The translations under genes were made by a program, and so were the position numbers. The notes beneath the pieces were generated by a model that was given only the letters and a program-made list of their open reading frames with translations, was not told the DNA's origin and searched no databases. A stretch of DNA of 64,000 nucleotides from Chelativorans salis. Its GTDB lineage: Bacteria > Pseudomonadota > Alphaproteobacteria > Rhizobiales > Rhizobiaceae. The stretch spans positions 206,482 to 270,481 of the forward strand of contig NZ_JAOCZP010000006.1 of assembly GCF_025336525.1 (NCBI RefSeq), written 5' to 3'. Of this stretch, positions 39,448 to 49,255 are shown piece by piece (within the stretch, counting starts at the first letter, position 1; each line of letters starts with the position of its first letter).

Positions 39448-41429
39448 GGGAGCAATCCTTCCTTCGCAACGTACATCGGACCGCCCCGATGCGCGGGAAA
39501 GCCATAGCCGTTGATCATGACGAGATCGATATCGCTCGCCCTTTCGGCTATGCCCTCGGTCAAGAGGGCATCGCCCTCGGCAGCCATGGCGGCAAGCAGG
39601 CGCGATACGATCTCCTTTGAGGAAACGTCTCGCAGTGCGATGCCCTTCGCTTTCCGGCACGACTCGATCAAGGCCGTCACCTCCGGATCAATGGTACGCT
39701 TCCCGTTCGCGTAATCGTACCAGCCGCGGCCCGTCTTCTGGCCAAACCGTCCCATCTCGCAGAGCCGGTCAGCAATCTCGACATAGCGCTCCGAAGGATC
39801 GCGGGTGGCCGCCTGGCGCTTGCGCCGCGCCCAGGCGATCTCGAGGCCCGCGAGATCGAAGACGGCAAACGGCCCCATGGCGAAGCCGTAGTCCTCCATC
39901 GCCGCGTCGATCTCCTGTGGCCAAGCGCCGTCTTCGACCAGAAACTCGGCCTCGCGGCGATATGCCGAGAAGATGCGGTTGCCGATGAAGCCTTCGCAGA
40001 CGCCGCACACGACGGGCAGCTTCTTGAGCCGGCGCGCGACGGCAACTCCGGTCGCAAGCACGTCTGGAGCCGTCTTGGCGCAGCGCACGACCTCGACCAG
40101 CCGCATCACATGCGCAGGCGAGAAGAAGTGGAGGCCGCAGACGCGCTCCGGCCGGGATGTCGCCGCCGCGATGGCGTCGGGATCAAGATAGCTCGTATTG
40201 GTGGCAAGAACCACCTCCGGCCGGACGATCCCGTCCAGCGTCGCGAAAAGCTCCGTCTTGACGTCAAGGTCATCGAAGACCGCTTCGATGACGAGATCGG
40301 CAGCGGCAAACTCTTCGATATCACTGCCCACCGACAGCCGCTGCAGGCGCTCGGTGCGGCCTTCGGCATCGATACGTCCCGACTTCACCGCCCGGTCGAG
40401 GAGCCCGGTGATCCGGTCGAGGCCCTTCGCTACCGCCTCGGCCGTCTTCTCGACGACGATAACGCGATAGCCCGCATCGAGGGCGCAGACGACGATGCCG
40501 GAGCCCATCAGGCCGCTTCCGACCACGCCGACCGTATGCACCTTCCGCGGTTCAACACCTTCGAGTCCGGGCACTTTCGCCGCCGCGCGCTCGGCGAAGA
40601 AGACCTGACGCAGTGCCTTGCCCTGATCAGAGTCGCGCAGCCGCAGGAACGTGGCACGCTCGTCGGCGACCCCCTCCGCAAACGAACGGTCGCCGGTGCT
40701 TGTCACAAGCCGCACCGCTTCGGCCGGGGCCTCCCGTCCGCGCGCGCGAGACAAGGCCTTGTCGATCGCTTTATCGACGGCCCCCGGTTCCGCCGCCGGC
40801 ACGCTCAGGTCTCCTGTCCGGCGCAACGGCTGTGGTGCGAAATTCCGCGCGGCGGCGATCGCCGCGGCGAGGGGATCGTCCTCCACGACTTGGTCGACGA
40901 TACCGAGGGAGAGGGCTTCGCCCGCGGACACGTTGCGCCCGGTAGCAATCAGTTCCACAGCCTTTGCGACACCGATGAGACGCGGGAGGCGCTGTGTGCC
41001 CCCTGCCCCCGGCACGATGCCGAGTTTTACTTCAGGCAACCCGAGACTTGCCCTACCACTGGCGATGCGGCGATGGCAGGCAAGCGCAATCTCGAGACCG
41101 CCCCCGAGAGCGGCACCATTGATGGCCGCCACCACGAGTTTTCCGCTCTCCTCGATCGCGTCGACAACATCAGGCAGGATAGGTTCGGTTGCCGGCTGCC
41201 CGAACTCCTTGATGTCGGCGCCGCCGACAAAGGTGTTCCCCGCGCCGGTGAGGACCACAGCACGGACTTCCCCCTCGGCGCTGGCGTGGCGGATCGCCGC
41301 CAGCAGGCCGGAACGCAGGTCTGCCGAGGCGGCGTTGACCGGTGGATTGTCCATGGTGAGGACGAGAACCCCGTCTTCCATCCTTGCTGAAACGGTCGCG
41401 GAAAAACGGATTGGTGACGCTTCGCCCAT
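39444..41429 (-). CDS. Enoyl-CoA hydratase / 3-hydroxyacyl-CoA dehydrogenase fusion (FadB/FadJ-like)
   Basis: A 661-residue two-domain beta-oxidation enzyme. The crotonase half (about 1-195) has GAGNTFVGGADIKEF, GGGLEIALACH (Glu113) and LPEVKLGIVPGAGGTQRLPR (Glu133). The NAD half starts at VGVVGSGLMGSGIVVCAL (about 302-319); FFSPAHVMRLVEVVR and GFIGNRIFSAYRREAEFLVEDGA follow, with a repeated C-terminal helical domain. In this operon it probably acts on alicyclic CoA esters formed after reduction of 2-aminobenzoyl-CoA. A general fatty-acid role cannot be excluded. Confidence 0.92.
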   Translation of the reverse strand: MGEASPIRFSATVSARMEDGVLVLTMDNPPVNAASADLRSGLLAAIRHASAEGEVRAVVLTGAGNTFVGGADIKEFGQPATEPILPDVVDAIEESGKLVVAAINGAALGGGLEIALACHRRIASGRASLGLPEVKLGIVPGAGGTQRLPRLIGVAKAVELIATGRNVSAGEALSLGIVDQVVEDDPLAAAIAAARNFAPQPLRRTGDLSVPAAEPGAVDKAIDKALSRARGREAPAEAVRLVTSTGDRSFAEGVADERATFLRLRDSDQGKALRQVFFAERAAAKVPGLEGVEPRKVHTVGVVGSGLMGSGIVVCALDAGYRVIVVEKTAEAVAKGLDRITGLLDRAVKSGRIDAEGRTERLQRLSVGSDIEEFAAADLVIEAVFDDLDVKTELFATLDGIVRPEVVLATNTSYLDPDAIAAATSRPERVCGLHFFSPAHVMRLVEVVRCAKTAPDVLATGVAVARRLKKLPVVCGVCEGFIGNRIFSAYRREAEFLVEDGAWPQEIDAAMEDYGFAMGPFAVFDLAGLEIAWARRKRQAATRDPSERYVEIADRLCEMGRFGQKTGRGWYDYANGKRTIDPEVTALIESCRKAKGIALRDVSSKEIVSRLLAAMAAEGDALLTEGIAERASDIDLVMINGYGFPAHRGGPMYVAKEGLLP

Positions 41430-41435
41430 GGAACC

Positions 41436-41831
41436 CTACTCCGGTACGACGGCCATCGCCTGAATCTCTACCTTGGCGCGGTCTTCCATCAGCGCCACCA
41501 CCTGCACGGCGGTCATGGCGGGATAGTACCAGCCCATCACCTCGCGGTAGACGACGCCGATCTTCTTGAGGTTATCGAGATAGTCGGCCTTGTCGGTAAA
41601 ATACCAGGTCATGGAAGTGATATGTTCCGGCCGCGCATCCGCCTCCGCGAGCACGGCCGCCACATTGAGAAGGGTCTGCCGCACCTGCGCGACCAGATCG
41701 TCGCTCTCGAACTCACACTTCTCGTTCCACCCGATCTGACCGCTGACGAAGACGAGCCTGCCGTGGGCGGCGATGCCGTTTGCATAACCTTTGGGTCTTG
41801 CCCATCCCTTGGGCTGCAGAACGCTATGCAT
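41436..41831 (-). CDS. RidA/YjgF-family protein lacking the usual catalytic arginine
   Basis: A 131-residue Rid protein. ATG 41831 is 4 nt from GAGGAG. YANGIAAHGRLVFVSGQIGWN and KVEIQAMAVVP mark the fold. RidA imine deaminases have Arg105 in a P-A-R-S context; here the aligned segment is YPAMTAV (Met106), so canonical RidA chemistry is doubtful and a Rid4-7-like subgroup is likelier. The pathway intermediate 2-amino-5-oxocyclohexenecarbonyl-CoA carries an enamine, so a deaminating or protective role is attractive but inferred. Six nt upstream of the FadB-like gene. Confidence 0.85.
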   Translation of the reverse strand: MHSVLQPKGWARPKGYANGIAAHGRLVFVSGQIGWNEKCEFESDDLVAQVRQTLLNVAAVLAEADARPEHITSMTWYFTDKADYLDNLKKIGVVYREVMGWYYPAMTAVQVVALMEDRAKVEIQAMAVVPE

Positions 41832-41879
41832 GAAACTCCTCAATCTAGGAAAACCAACCTTTCAAATCGGCGAGCGGCG

Positions 41880-43028
41880 TCACGTCATACCCAGCACCTG
41901 TCGGGCGATCACCACCTTCTGCACGTCCGACGCGCCTTCATAGATGCGCAGCGCCCGGATCTCACGATAGAGACTTTCAACGATATGCCCGCGCCGCACG
42001 CCATCGCCGCCGTGAAGCTGCACGGCACGGTCGATCACTTCTTGCGCCCGGTCGGTGGCGAAGAGCTTCGCCATCGCCGCCTCGCGGGTGACGCGGGCAG
42101 CGCCCCTATCCTTCGTCCAGGCCGCGCGGTAGACGAGAAGTGCCGCCGCGTCCACATCCAGCGCCATATCCGCCAGATGCCCCTGCACCATCTGCAACTC
42201 GGCCATCGGCGCGCCGAAGAGCTTCCGCTCGGCCGCCCGCTTCACGCTCTCATCGAGCGCACGGCGGGCGAAGCCCAGAGCCGCGGCACCCACCGTCGAG
42301 CGAAACACGTCGAGCACCGACATGGCGATGCGAAACCCCTCGCCCGGCTTGCCGATCATGGCGGAGGCTGGAACACGCGCGCCATCAAACGAAAGGCGTG
42401 CAAGCGGATGCGGCGCAATCACCTCCAGCCGCTCGGCGATTTTCAAGCCCTTGGTGTCCGCTGGCACCACAAACGCGGAGATGCCCTTGGAGCCCGGCGC
42501 CTCGCCGGTACGGGCGAATAGGACGTAGAGATCAGCAATGCCGCCATTGGAGATCCAGGTCTTCTCGCCCGTGAGGACGTAGGAGCCGCCGTCCAGCGTC
42601 GCGCTCATTTCCATGTTTGCCACATCGGAGCCCGACCGCGGCTCGGAAAGGGCGAAAGCGGAGATCGCTTCGCCGGCACGTGTCTTGTCGAGCCAGCGCT
42701 GCTGCTCCGATGTCCCGTAAAAGCTGATGGCACCGGTGCCGAGCCCCTGCATGGCGAAGGCGAAGTCGGCAAGTCCATCATGGCGTGCCAGAGTCTCGCG
42801 GGTGATGCAGAGTGTGCGCACATCGAGGGGCGCGGGATCGGCAGGATCGACCGCCGTCGGCTTCAGCCAGCCGTCACGCCCGAGCGCCCGCACCAGCTCG
42901 CGGCAGGCGGCATCCACATCGTCATGGGCGACCGGCAGGTTCGCCGCACACCAGGCTTCGAGCCGCTCGGCATACTCGCGGTGGCGGTCTTCGAAGAAGG
43001 GCCAGGTGAAGAAGCTTTTGTCCGCCAT
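41880..43028 (-). CDS. Acyl-CoA dehydrogenase
   Basis: A 382-residue FAD enzyme from ATG 43028 ([20 protein letters not shown]). Motifs: [23 protein letters not shown] and [23 protein letters not shown] (FAD and substrate site), [30 protein letters not shown], and [24 protein letters not shown] with the catalytic-type Glu. It would introduce or remove a ring or chain double bond in the CoA pathway. Overlaps the hydratase stop (ATGA). A 48-nt gap to the Rid gene follows. Confidence 0.93.
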   Translation of the reverse strand: MADKSFFTWPFFEDRHREYAERLEAWCAANLPVAHDDVDAACRELVRALGRDGWLKPTAVDPADPAPLDVRTLCITRETLARHDGLADFAFAMQGLGTGAISFYGTSEQQRWLDKTRAGEAISAFALSEPRSGSDVANMEMSATLDGGSYVLTGEKTWISNGGIADLYVLFARTGEAPGSKGISAFVVPADTKGLKIAERLEVIAPHPLARLSFDGARVPASAMIGKPGEGFRIAMSVLDVFRSTVGAAALGFARRALDESVKRAAERKLFGAPMAELQMVQGHLADMALDVDAAALLVYRAAWTKDRGAARVTREAAMAKLFATDRAQEVIDRAVQLHGGDGVRRGHIVESLYREIRALRIYEGASDVQKVVIARQVLGMT

Positions 43029-43846
43029 CAATCGCCCCCGAACACCGGCTTTTTCTTGGCGACGAAGGCGCGGTAGGCGCGTTCGAAGTCGCGGGTCTGC
43101 ATGCAGATTGCCTGCGCCTGGGCTTCGGCTTCGATGGCTTGGTCGAGGCCCATCGACCATTCCTGATTGAGCTGCGTCTTGGTGATGCCATGGGCGAAGG
43201 TCGGGCCGGAGGCGATGCGGGCGGCGAGATCGAGGGCCTCCGCCTCCAGCGTGTCGGCGGAGACCAGCCTGTTGTAAAAGCCCCAGCGCTCTCCTTCCTC
43301 CGCGCTCATCGTGCGACCGGTGTAGAGAAGCTCCGCCGCCCGCCCCTGGCCGATGATGCGCGGCAGGATCGCACAGGCGCCCATGTCGCAACCGGCAAGG
43401 CCGACGCGTGTGAAGAGGAAGGCGGTTTTGGCTTCGGGCGTGGCGAGGCGAATGTCCGAGGCCATGGCGAGGATCGCGCCGGCGCCCACCGCAACACCGT
43501 CCACCGCGGCGATGATCGGCTTGCCGCAATTGAGCATCGCCTTGACGAGATCGCCCGTCATGCGGGTGAAGGCCAGAAGCTCCTTCATCTCCAAGCCGAC
43601 CAGTGGGCCGATGATGTCGTGCACGTCGCCGCCGGAGCAGAAATTGCCGCCGTTCGGCAGAAGCACCACGGCGTCGACATCCTCGGCGTAGGCGAGATTG
43701 CGGAAGGTATCGCGGAGTTCCGCATAGGAGGCGAAGGTGAGCGGGTTCTTCCGCTCGGGCCGGTCGAGCTTCACCACCGCAACCCGGTCCTCCATGCGCC
43801 AGAGGAAGTGTTCGGGCACAAGGCCCGCCATCTTAGTCGGAGTCAA
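43028..43846 (-). CDS. Enoyl-CoA hydratase/isomerase family protein
   Basis: About 272 residues. TTG 43846 ([14 protein letters not shown]...) overlaps the MarR stop as TTGA and has GGGAGGG upstream; ATG 43831 lacks a nearby Shine-Dalgarno. Crotonase motifs: [16 protein letters not shown] (oxyanion hole), [27 protein letters not shown] and [24 protein letters not shown]. The residue usually filled by the first catalytic Glu is Ala/Ile here, so it may be an isomerase or hydrolase rather than a hydratase; ring-cleaving hydrolysis in the anthranilate-CoA route is one option. Confidence 0.85.
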   Translation of the reverse strand: MTPTKMAGLVPEHFLWRMEDRVAVVKLDRPERKNPLTFASYAELRDTFRNLAYAEDVDAVVLLPNGGNFCSGGDVHDIIGPLVGLEMKELLAFTRMTGDLVKAMLNCGKPIIAAVDGVAVGAGAILAMASDIRLATPEAKTAFLFTRVGLAGCDMGACAILPRIIGQGRAAELLYTGRTMSAEEGERWGFYNRLVSADTLEAEALDLAARIASGPTFAHGITKTQLNQEWSMGLDQAIEAEAQAQAICMQTRDFERAYRAFVAKKKPVFGGD

Positions 43847-44319
43847 TGCTCGCCCTCCCAGTTGCTGCGGAATGCGTGGAGCATTTCGGAAAGCCGGTGC
43901 ACTTCGAATGTGTCTACGCCGCCGAGGAGTTCGGCGATCCAACTTTCATGGGCGGCAGCCATCTTCTTGAAGGCGCCCATGCCTGCCGGCGTCAGGCGCA
44001 CCACCGAGGTGCGCTTGTCCCCCTCGCGCTTGGTGCGCGTCACATAGCCGTCAGCCACCAGCCGGTCGATGATGCCCGTGACGTTGCCGTTGGAGACCAG
44101 CAGGAAACGCGAGAGGTCGCTCATCAGCATACCCTCGCGCTCGCGATAGAGCGCCGACATGACGTCGAAACGCGGCAGGGTGGAATCAAACTCGCGTTTG
44201 AGCCGCTCGCGCAACTCCGCCTCCACGATGCGCGTGGTGCGCAGCATGCGGATCCAGAGGCGCAGGCGCTCCTTGTCACCCGGTCCTGCATCGGCCACCG
44301 CCAGCGGCGCGCTCACCAT
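43843..44319 (-). CDS. MarR-family transcriptional regulator
   Basis: A 158-residue dimeric winged-helix protein: [49 protein letters not shown] (recognition region) and [18 protein letters not shown] (wing). Encoded inside the minus-strand operon between SDR and hydratase, overlapping both. Close relatives in aromatic-CoA clusters respond to the aryl-CoA; 2-aminobenzoyl-CoA is the likely ligand here. The shared motif at 30957 and 47422 is its probable operator. Confidence 0.9.
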   Translation of the reverse strand: MVSAPLAVADAGPGDKERLRLWIRMLRTTRIVEAELRERLKREFDSTLPRFDVMSALYREREGMLMSDLSRFLLVSNGNVTGIIDRLVADGYVTRTKREGDKRTSVVRLTPAGMGAFKKMAAAHESWIAELLGGVDTFEVHRLSEMLHAFRSNWEGEH

Positions 44320-45077
44320 GTCTCACCCCCCGAAATCGATATGGTCTGGCCGGTAACCGAGGCCGCACCCGGGCTGCAGAGCCAGAGCACTGCCGAAGCC
44401 ACCTCCTCCGGCTGAATGAACCTGCCCTGCGGATTGGCAGCCATCAAGCTTGCGCGGGCTTCTTCCTCAGAACGCCCGGTCTTTTCGACGATGCGGGCGA
44501 CAGATTCGGCGAGCATGTCCGTCTCCACGAAACTTGGGCAGACGGCGTTCACCGTGATCTCCGTCTTGGAAAACTCCACCGCGAGCGCGCGCATGAGGCC
44601 GACCACACCGTGCTTGGAGGCAACGTACGGCGCAACATAGCCATAGCCTTTGAGACCCGCGACGGAGGCAACAAAAATGATGCGGCCCTTCTTCTGTGCA
44701 GCCATTCCCTCGAGCGCGGGTTGGACGGTGACGAACGCGCCAGTGAGGTTGACGTCCATCGTCTTCTTCCAGGCATCCAACGTGGTCTTGGCGGCTGGGG
44801 CGCTTGACGAAATTCCGGCATTTGCGATGACAATATCGACTGGTCCGCGCGCTGCCTCGGCATCCCGGTAAAGCCGGTCCATTGAGGCTTGATCGGTTAC
44901 ATCCCCGGCAATCGCGTGGATATGCGGGTGCTCCCCAGCAACCATTTCCAGCGCCTCGATACGCCTGCCGCAGATGGTGACCTGGATGCCGGCATCGGCT
45001 AGCGTCAGGGCGATCGCCTTTCCGACGCCCGAGCCACCGCCGGTCACTAGCGCGTGCTTGCCGACGACCACCGCCAT
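44313..45077 (-). CDS. Short-chain dehydrogenase/reductase
   Basis: A 254-residue NAD(P) enzyme. TGGGSGVGKAIAL is the cofactor loop; NAGISS, the catalytic serine region IIFVASVAGLKGYG, and YVASKHG (Tyr and Lys) are complete. ATG 45077 overlaps the stop of the previous gene (TGATG); GTG 45080 is possible. It probably oxidises or reduces a hydroxy/oxo group on the alicyclic CoA intermediate. Confidence 0.92.
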   Translation of the reverse strand: MAVVVGKHALVTGGGSGVGKAIALTLADAGIQVTICGRRIEALEMVAGEHPHIHAIAGDVTDQASMDRLYRDAEAARGPVDIVIANAGISSSAPAAKTTLDAWKKTMDVNLTGAFVTVQPALEGMAAQKKGRIIFVASVAGLKGYGYVAPYVASKHGVVGLMRALAVEFSKTEITVNAVCPSFVETDMLAESVARIVEKTGRSEEEARASLMAANPQGRFIQPEEVASAVLWLCSPGAASVTGQTISISGGETW

Positions 45078-47368
45078 CACACTTTTCCCAGCATGGCATC
45101 CCGCCGTTCGGCAAGCCGGTAAGCCTGCTCACGGCCCCGAAGATAGGGATCGGGCCATCTGACGTGGCGATCGCCGAGCTCGACGGCGGCATGAAGCGTC
45201 CAATAGGGGTCTGCGAGGTGCGGCCGTGCGAGGCACACTAGGTCGGCACGTCCCGCCATCAGGATCGAGTTTACATGGTCCGGCTCATAGATGTTGCCGA
45301 CCGCCATGGTGGCCATGCCGGTCTCGTTGCGGATGCGGTCCGAGAACGGGGTCTGGAACATGCGGCCATAGACGGGCTCGGCCCGAAGCGAGGTCTGTCC
45401 GGCCGATACGTCGCAGATATCGACGCCAGCCGCCTGCAGCATGCGGGCGATCTCCACCGCGTCCTCGGGGCGGATGCCCTCCTCGCCAACCCAGTCGTTC
45501 GCCGAGATGCGAACCGAAATCGGCTTTTCATCCGGCCATGCCGCACGCACCGCATGGAACACCTCCAACGGGTAGCGCATACGGTTTTCCAGGCCGCCCC
45601 CATAGTCATCGGTGCGCCGATTGGTGAGCGGCGTGATGAAGGCCGACAAAAGATAGCCGTGCGCCATGTGGAGTTCCAGCATGTCGAAGCCGGCGCGGTC
45701 GGCCATCTCGGCAGAGGCAACGAAGGCGTGGAGTACGTCGTCCATATCCTTGCGCGTCATCTCCTTCGGGATCTGATGGAGATTGCTCCACGGGACCGCC
45801 GAAGGCGCGAGCAGCGGCCAATTGCCGGAGACGAGCGGCGCTTCAGAATCCTCCCAGGGAACCTGGGTCGAGCCCTTCGGGCCGGAATGGCCGATCTGGG
45901 CGCAAATCTTCGCTTCGGTCTCGCGATGGACGAAGTCGACGATCCTCTTCCAGGCGCTCTCGTGCTCGGGCTTGTAGAAGCCGGGGCAGCCGGGCGATAT
46001 ACGCCCATCGGGCGTCACGCAGGTCATTTCGATATAGACCAGCCCCGCCCCGCCCTTTGCGCGCTCGGCATAGTGGACGAAATGCCAGTCGGTCGGGCAG
46101 CCGTCGACCGCCCTGTACTGGGCCATGGGCGAAACCACGATGCGGTTTTTCAGCCGCATGTCGCGCAGCCGGAAGGGCGCGAACATCGGCGGGCGGGCGC
46201 CGTTCACGTTGCTCCCCGCCCGGTGCTGGAACCACGCCTCGGCACTCCCCAGCCATTCCGGATCGCGCAAGCGCAGGTTCTCGTGGCTGATGCGCTGCGA
46301 GCGGGTGAGCAGCGAATAGTTGAACTGCACCGGATCGAGATGGAGGTAGCGCTCCACGTCCTCGAACCATTCGAGCGAGTTGCGCGCCGCCGACTGCAGC
46401 TTCAGCACCTCCGTGCGGCGGGCGTCCTCGTATTTCGCAAAGGCGGCCTCGCGCGTCGGCTCGGAGTGAAGGTAGTCCGCCAGCGCCACGGCGCTTTCAA
46501 GCGCGAGCTTTGTGCCCGAGCCGATGGAAAAATGCGCGCTCGCCGCCGCGTCGCCCATGAGCGCCAGGTTCTCGTGGGACCAGCGCGCGCACAGCACACG
46601 GGGGAAATTGATCCAGGCCGAGCCACGGATGTGGCTGGCGTTGGACATAAGCTTGTGACCCCCAAGGTGTGCGGCGAATAACCTTTCGCAGGTGGCGATG
46701 GACTCTTCTTTCGACATCTCGCCGAAGCCGAACTTTTCCCACGTCTTCTGAGAGCACTCGACGATGAACGTGGCCGTGTCATTATCGAACTGATAGGCGT
46801 GCGCCCAGACCCATCCGTGTTCCGTCTCTTCGAAGATGAAGGTGAACGCGTCGTCGAATTTCTGATGCGTGCCGAGCCAGACGAACTTGCACTTGCGGAT
46901 GTCGATATCGGGCTGGAAGGCTTCGGCGAAGACGGTGCGCGACTTGGAGTTCAGGCCATCGGCAGCGAGGACGATGTCATGGCTTTCCATGAAGGGGCGT
47001 GGATCATCTATCTCCGTCTGAAAGCGCAGATCGACGCCGAGTTCGCGCGCCCGCTCCTGCAGGAGAACGAGCAGCTTTTTGCGGCCGATGCCGCAGAAGC
47101 CGTGGCCGGTCGAGACCGTCCGCGTGCCGCGGTAGAAAACGGCAATGTCGTCCCAATAGGCGAAATGCTCGCGGATCGCAGTGGCGCTCACGGGGTCGTT
47201 GGCTGTCAGGTTGGTAAGCGTCTCGTCCGACAGGACGACCCCCCAGCCGAAGGTGTCGTCCGGACGATTACGCTCGTAGACAGTGACCTCGTGGCCGGCA
47301 TCCCGCAGCTTCATCGAGATCGCAAAGTAAAGGCCGGCCGGACCGCCTCCCAGAACCGCAACCTTCAT
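45077..47368 (-). CDS. 2-aminobenzoyl-CoA monooxygenase/reductase-type fusion flavoenzyme
   Basis: A 763-residue fusion. Residues 1-390 form a class-A FAD monooxygenase: [20 protein letters not shown] at 8-27 and [21 protein letters not shown] at 271-291. From Met395 on, it is an old-yellow-enzyme FMN reductase ([52 protein letters not shown]). This layout is shared by 2-aminobenzoyl-CoA monooxygenase/reductase and salicylyl-CoA 5-hydroxylases; kynureninase and an anthranilate ligase in the island favour the first, which hydroxylates and reduces the ring without a dioxygenase. The start follows GAGGA. First gene of the minus-strand operon. Confidence 0.88.
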   Translation of the reverse strand: MKVAVLGGGPAGLYFAISMKLRDAGHEVTVYERNRPDDTFGWGVVLSDETLTNLTANDPVSATAIREHFAYWDDIAVFYRGTRTVSTGHGFCGIGRKKLLVLLQERARELGVDLRFQTEIDDPRPFMESHDIVLAADGLNSKSRTVFAEAFQPDIDIRKCKFVWLGTHQKFDDAFTFIFEETEHGWVWAHAYQFDNDTATFIVECSQKTWEKFGFGEMSKEESIATCERLFAAHLGGHKLMSNASHIRGSAWINFPRVLCARWSHENLALMGDAAASAHFSIGSGTKLALESAVALADYLHSEPTREAAFAKYEDARRTEVLKLQSAARNSLEWFEDVERYLHLDPVQFNYSLLTRSQRISHENLRLRDPEWLGSAEAWFQHRAGSNVNGARPPMFAPFRLRDMRLKNRIVVSPMAQYRAVDGCPTDWHFVHYAERAKGGAGLVYIEMTCVTPDGRISPGCPGFYKPEHESAWKRIVDFVHRETEAKICAQIGHSGPKGSTQVPWEDSEAPLVSGNWPLLAPSAVPWSNLHQIPKEMTRKDMDDVLHAFVASAEMADRAGFDMLELHMAHGYLLSAFITPLTNRRTDDYGGGLENRMRYPLEVFHAVRAAWPDEKPISVRISANDWVGEEGIRPEDAVEIARMLQAAGVDICDVSAGQTSLRAEPVYGRMFQTPFSDRIRNETGMATMAVGNIYEPDHVNSILMAGRADLVCLARPHLADPYWTLHAAVELGDRHVRWPDPYLRGREQAYRLAERRDAMLGKV

Positions 47369-47421
47369 TCGATATCCTCACTCTCGACGAAAGCCTGAGG
47401 CAGGATCGCACCGGAGCCTAT

Positions 47422-47441
47422 ATATTTCAAGCCTAAAATAT
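47422..47441. promoter_or_regulatory. Candidate MarR operator, right end of island
   Basis: ATATTTCAAGCCTAAAATAT is an imperfect 20-bp dyad (outer six bases fully complementary) 54 nt upstream of the monooxygenase/reductase start. Its 13-bp core is identical to the reverse complement of the core at 30958-30970, 16 kb away. Confidence 0.75.
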
Positions 47442-47729
47442 CTGGGCTGACAGCCGGGATAGCTATCGTAGCGTATGGCAGTCAATATCGACGCATCGCG
47501 GCCTTCCGCCACACGGGATCGGCGTTGGAACCGATCACAGCGAGTATTGGAGCTTCGTATACCAGCCCGCCGCCCCGTGCGGATGTCACGCGACTGTGAA
47601 AGGGCTTTGCTTGGTTTGCGGCTCGTGCTGTGCATCATGTCATTCTCCGTAGAGGCGTGCAAATCGCAAAACCATGGGTATCCACCCCTGCTAGGTGGCA
47701 TTACCGGTGGCCACAAAGGAGGCGATCTG
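47442..47729. other. Intergenic stretch, divergent promoters expected
   Basis: No gene seen. It contains the 10-bp palindrome GATAGCTATC (47458-47467) and a small CCACC/GGTGG hairpin near 47682-47698, then the DoxX Shine-Dalgarno. Frames running through it lack family similarity. Confidence 0.4.
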
Positions 47730-48137
47730 ATGAATATCGACCGGATTTCGGCCTGGGCGCCGCAGTGGCTAAGCGTTGTGAGAATCATGTCGGCGCTACT
47801 GTTCCTGGAGCACGGAACCCAGAAGCTTTTCAATTTTCCGCCCGCCCCCGAGCCCATGGAACTGTCCGGGCTTTTCGTGGTTCAGGGCCTGATCGAGGTG
47901 ATCGGCGGCATACTGCTCGCGGTCGGGTTCTTCACGCGGCCCGTTGCGTTTGTTCTGTCCGGCGACATGGCTGTCGCCTATTTCATGGCGCACGCACCGC
48001 AAAATTTCTATCCGATTCTCAACCAGGGCGACGCGGCAATCCTCTTCAGCTTCATCTTCCTCTACTTCTTCTTCGCGGGAGGCGGAGCGTGGAGCGTCGA
48101 TGCTGCCCGAGGCGGACGTGGCCTTGCGGCGCCCTGA
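47730..48137 (+). CDS. DoxX-family membrane protein
   Basis: A 135-residue protein from ATG 47730, with AAAGGAGG 7 nt upstream. Four hydrophobic helices; RIMSALLFLEHGTQKLFNFP and LIEVIGGILLAVGFFTRPVAFVLSGDMAVAYFM are DoxX signatures. Such proteins sit in the inner membrane, and some link to redox stress; the specific role is unknown. Divergent from the anthranilate-CoA operon, so sharing its regulation is possible. Confidence 0.88.
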   Translation: MNIDRISAWAPQWLSVVRIMSALLFLEHGTQKLFNFPPAPEPMELSGLFVVQGLIEVIGGILLAVGFFTRPVAFVLSGDMAVAYFMAHAPQNFYPILNQGDAAILFSFIFLYFFFAGGGAWSVDAARGGRGLAAP

Positions 48138-48301
48138 GCACAAGAGAGAGTTTCAACCCGTACTCCTTCCTATCTGGATCCCGTCGTGTAGATATCCTCC
48201 GCGATTGCACTAGAGTGGGCTTTTGCCGACAACGTGGGTCTGAGTGCTTGCGCGGCGGGCGACCACAACTGCGGTCAACGCGCTGAGACAGGAGCGGATC
48301 G

Positions 48302-49234
48302 ATGATGGGAGGAGAGCGCTTGGAGGCGGCACGGGCAAGCGAGCCTTTCTCGACCACGGGACGTGTGTACGAGCATGGCTGTGCGATACTTGTCGGCTTG
48401 CTCGGTCGGGGTATCCAGCTCTCACGCACTCCGGCGATGCACGAGGCGGAGGCGCGCGCACGCGGCATCTCCTATATCTATCGTCTCCTCGACACCGAGC
48501 TGATGGGCGAGCCGCAGCCTTCCCTCGCAGATCTCCTGACCTTCGCCGAACATCTCGGCTTCTCCGGCTTCAACGTCACTTTTCCATACAAGCAGGAGAT
48601 CCTGCCGCTGCTGGATGAGCTGTCGCCAGCCGCGCGCGAAGTGAATTCGGTCAACACCGTGGTGCTCAGGAACGGCCGCCGCTTCGGCCACAATACGGAC
48701 GTATGGGGCTTCCGCGAGAGCTTCCGCCGCGGCATGGACGGGGTGGAACGCGACCAAGTGCTGCTACTTGGTGCCGGCGGCGCCGGCGCTGCCGTGGGGC
48801 ATGCGCTGCTGGATTGCGAGATTGGCCGCCTGCTGATCGTTGATGCCGAGCCGCAGCGCGCCGATCAGTTGGCGGCGCGTCTCAAGGCCCGCTTCGGAGC
48901 GCAGCGGGCAGAGAGCGTGCAGGATGTGGCGGCCGCAGCGGGCGCAGCCGCCGGCATCGTCAACGCGACCCCTGTCGGCATGGCCAAGCTGCCGGGAATG
49001 CCCTTGAGGCCCAAGCATGTCGCCCCGCGGCACTGGGTTGCGGACATCGTCTACTTCCCGCTGGAAACCGCGTTGCTGCGCCATGCCCGCGGCCTCGGAT
49101 GCCGCACGCTGTCGGGCGAAGGAATGGCCGTGTTCCAGGCGGTGCGCGCGTTTGAGCTTTTCACTGGCATCCAGCCGGACGTCGAGCGGATGAAGGCCGC
49201 CTTTGCGGGCTTTGACCCTATGCCCGCCGCATAG
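48302..49234 (+). CDS. Shikimate/quinate dehydrogenase-like protein (AroE paralogue)
   Basis: A 310-residue NAD(P)-dependent dehydrogenase. The substrate side has LSRTPAMHEAEA, GFNVTFPYKQEI (Lys97) and NSVNTVV ... GHNTDVWGF (Asp133); the Rossmann side has LLLGAGGAGAAVGHALLD and VNATPVGM. Lys and Asp of the AroE active site are kept. The 25-residue N-terminal extension and catabolic neighbours point to a paralogue for quinate or another hydroxy-acid rather than housekeeping AroE. AGGAG is 7 nt before ATG 48302. Convergent with the amidohydrolase. Confidence 0.85.
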   Translation: MMGGERLEAARASEPFSTTGRVYEHGCAILVGLLGRGIQLSRTPAMHEAEARARGISYIYRLLDTELMGEPQPSLADLLTFAEHLGFSGFNVTFPYKQEILPLLDELSPAAREVNSVNTVVLRNGRRFGHNTDVWGFRESFRRGMDGVERDQVLLLGAGGAGAAVGHALLDCEIGRLLIVDAEPQRADQLAARLKARFGAQRAESVQDVAAAAGAAAGIVNATPVGMAKLPGMPLRPKHVAPRHWVADIVYFPLETALLRHARGLGCRTLSGEGMAVFQAVRAFELFTGIQPDVERMKAAFAGFDPMPAA

Positions 49235-49255
49235 CGGCAGTCCGGAAACCGACCC

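Noticed and set aside
45077..47368. Reading the fusion flavoenzyme as salicylyl-CoA 5-hydroxylase
   Set aside because: Same architecture, but no gentisate dioxygenase or downstream gentisate genes are present, while kynureninase and an aryl-CoA ligase supply anthraniloyl-CoA. Not fully excluded.
48302..49234. Housekeeping shikimate dehydrogenase aroE
   Set aside because: N-terminal extension and catabolic neighbours suit a paralogue; no other aromatic amino-acid synthesis gene is nearby.
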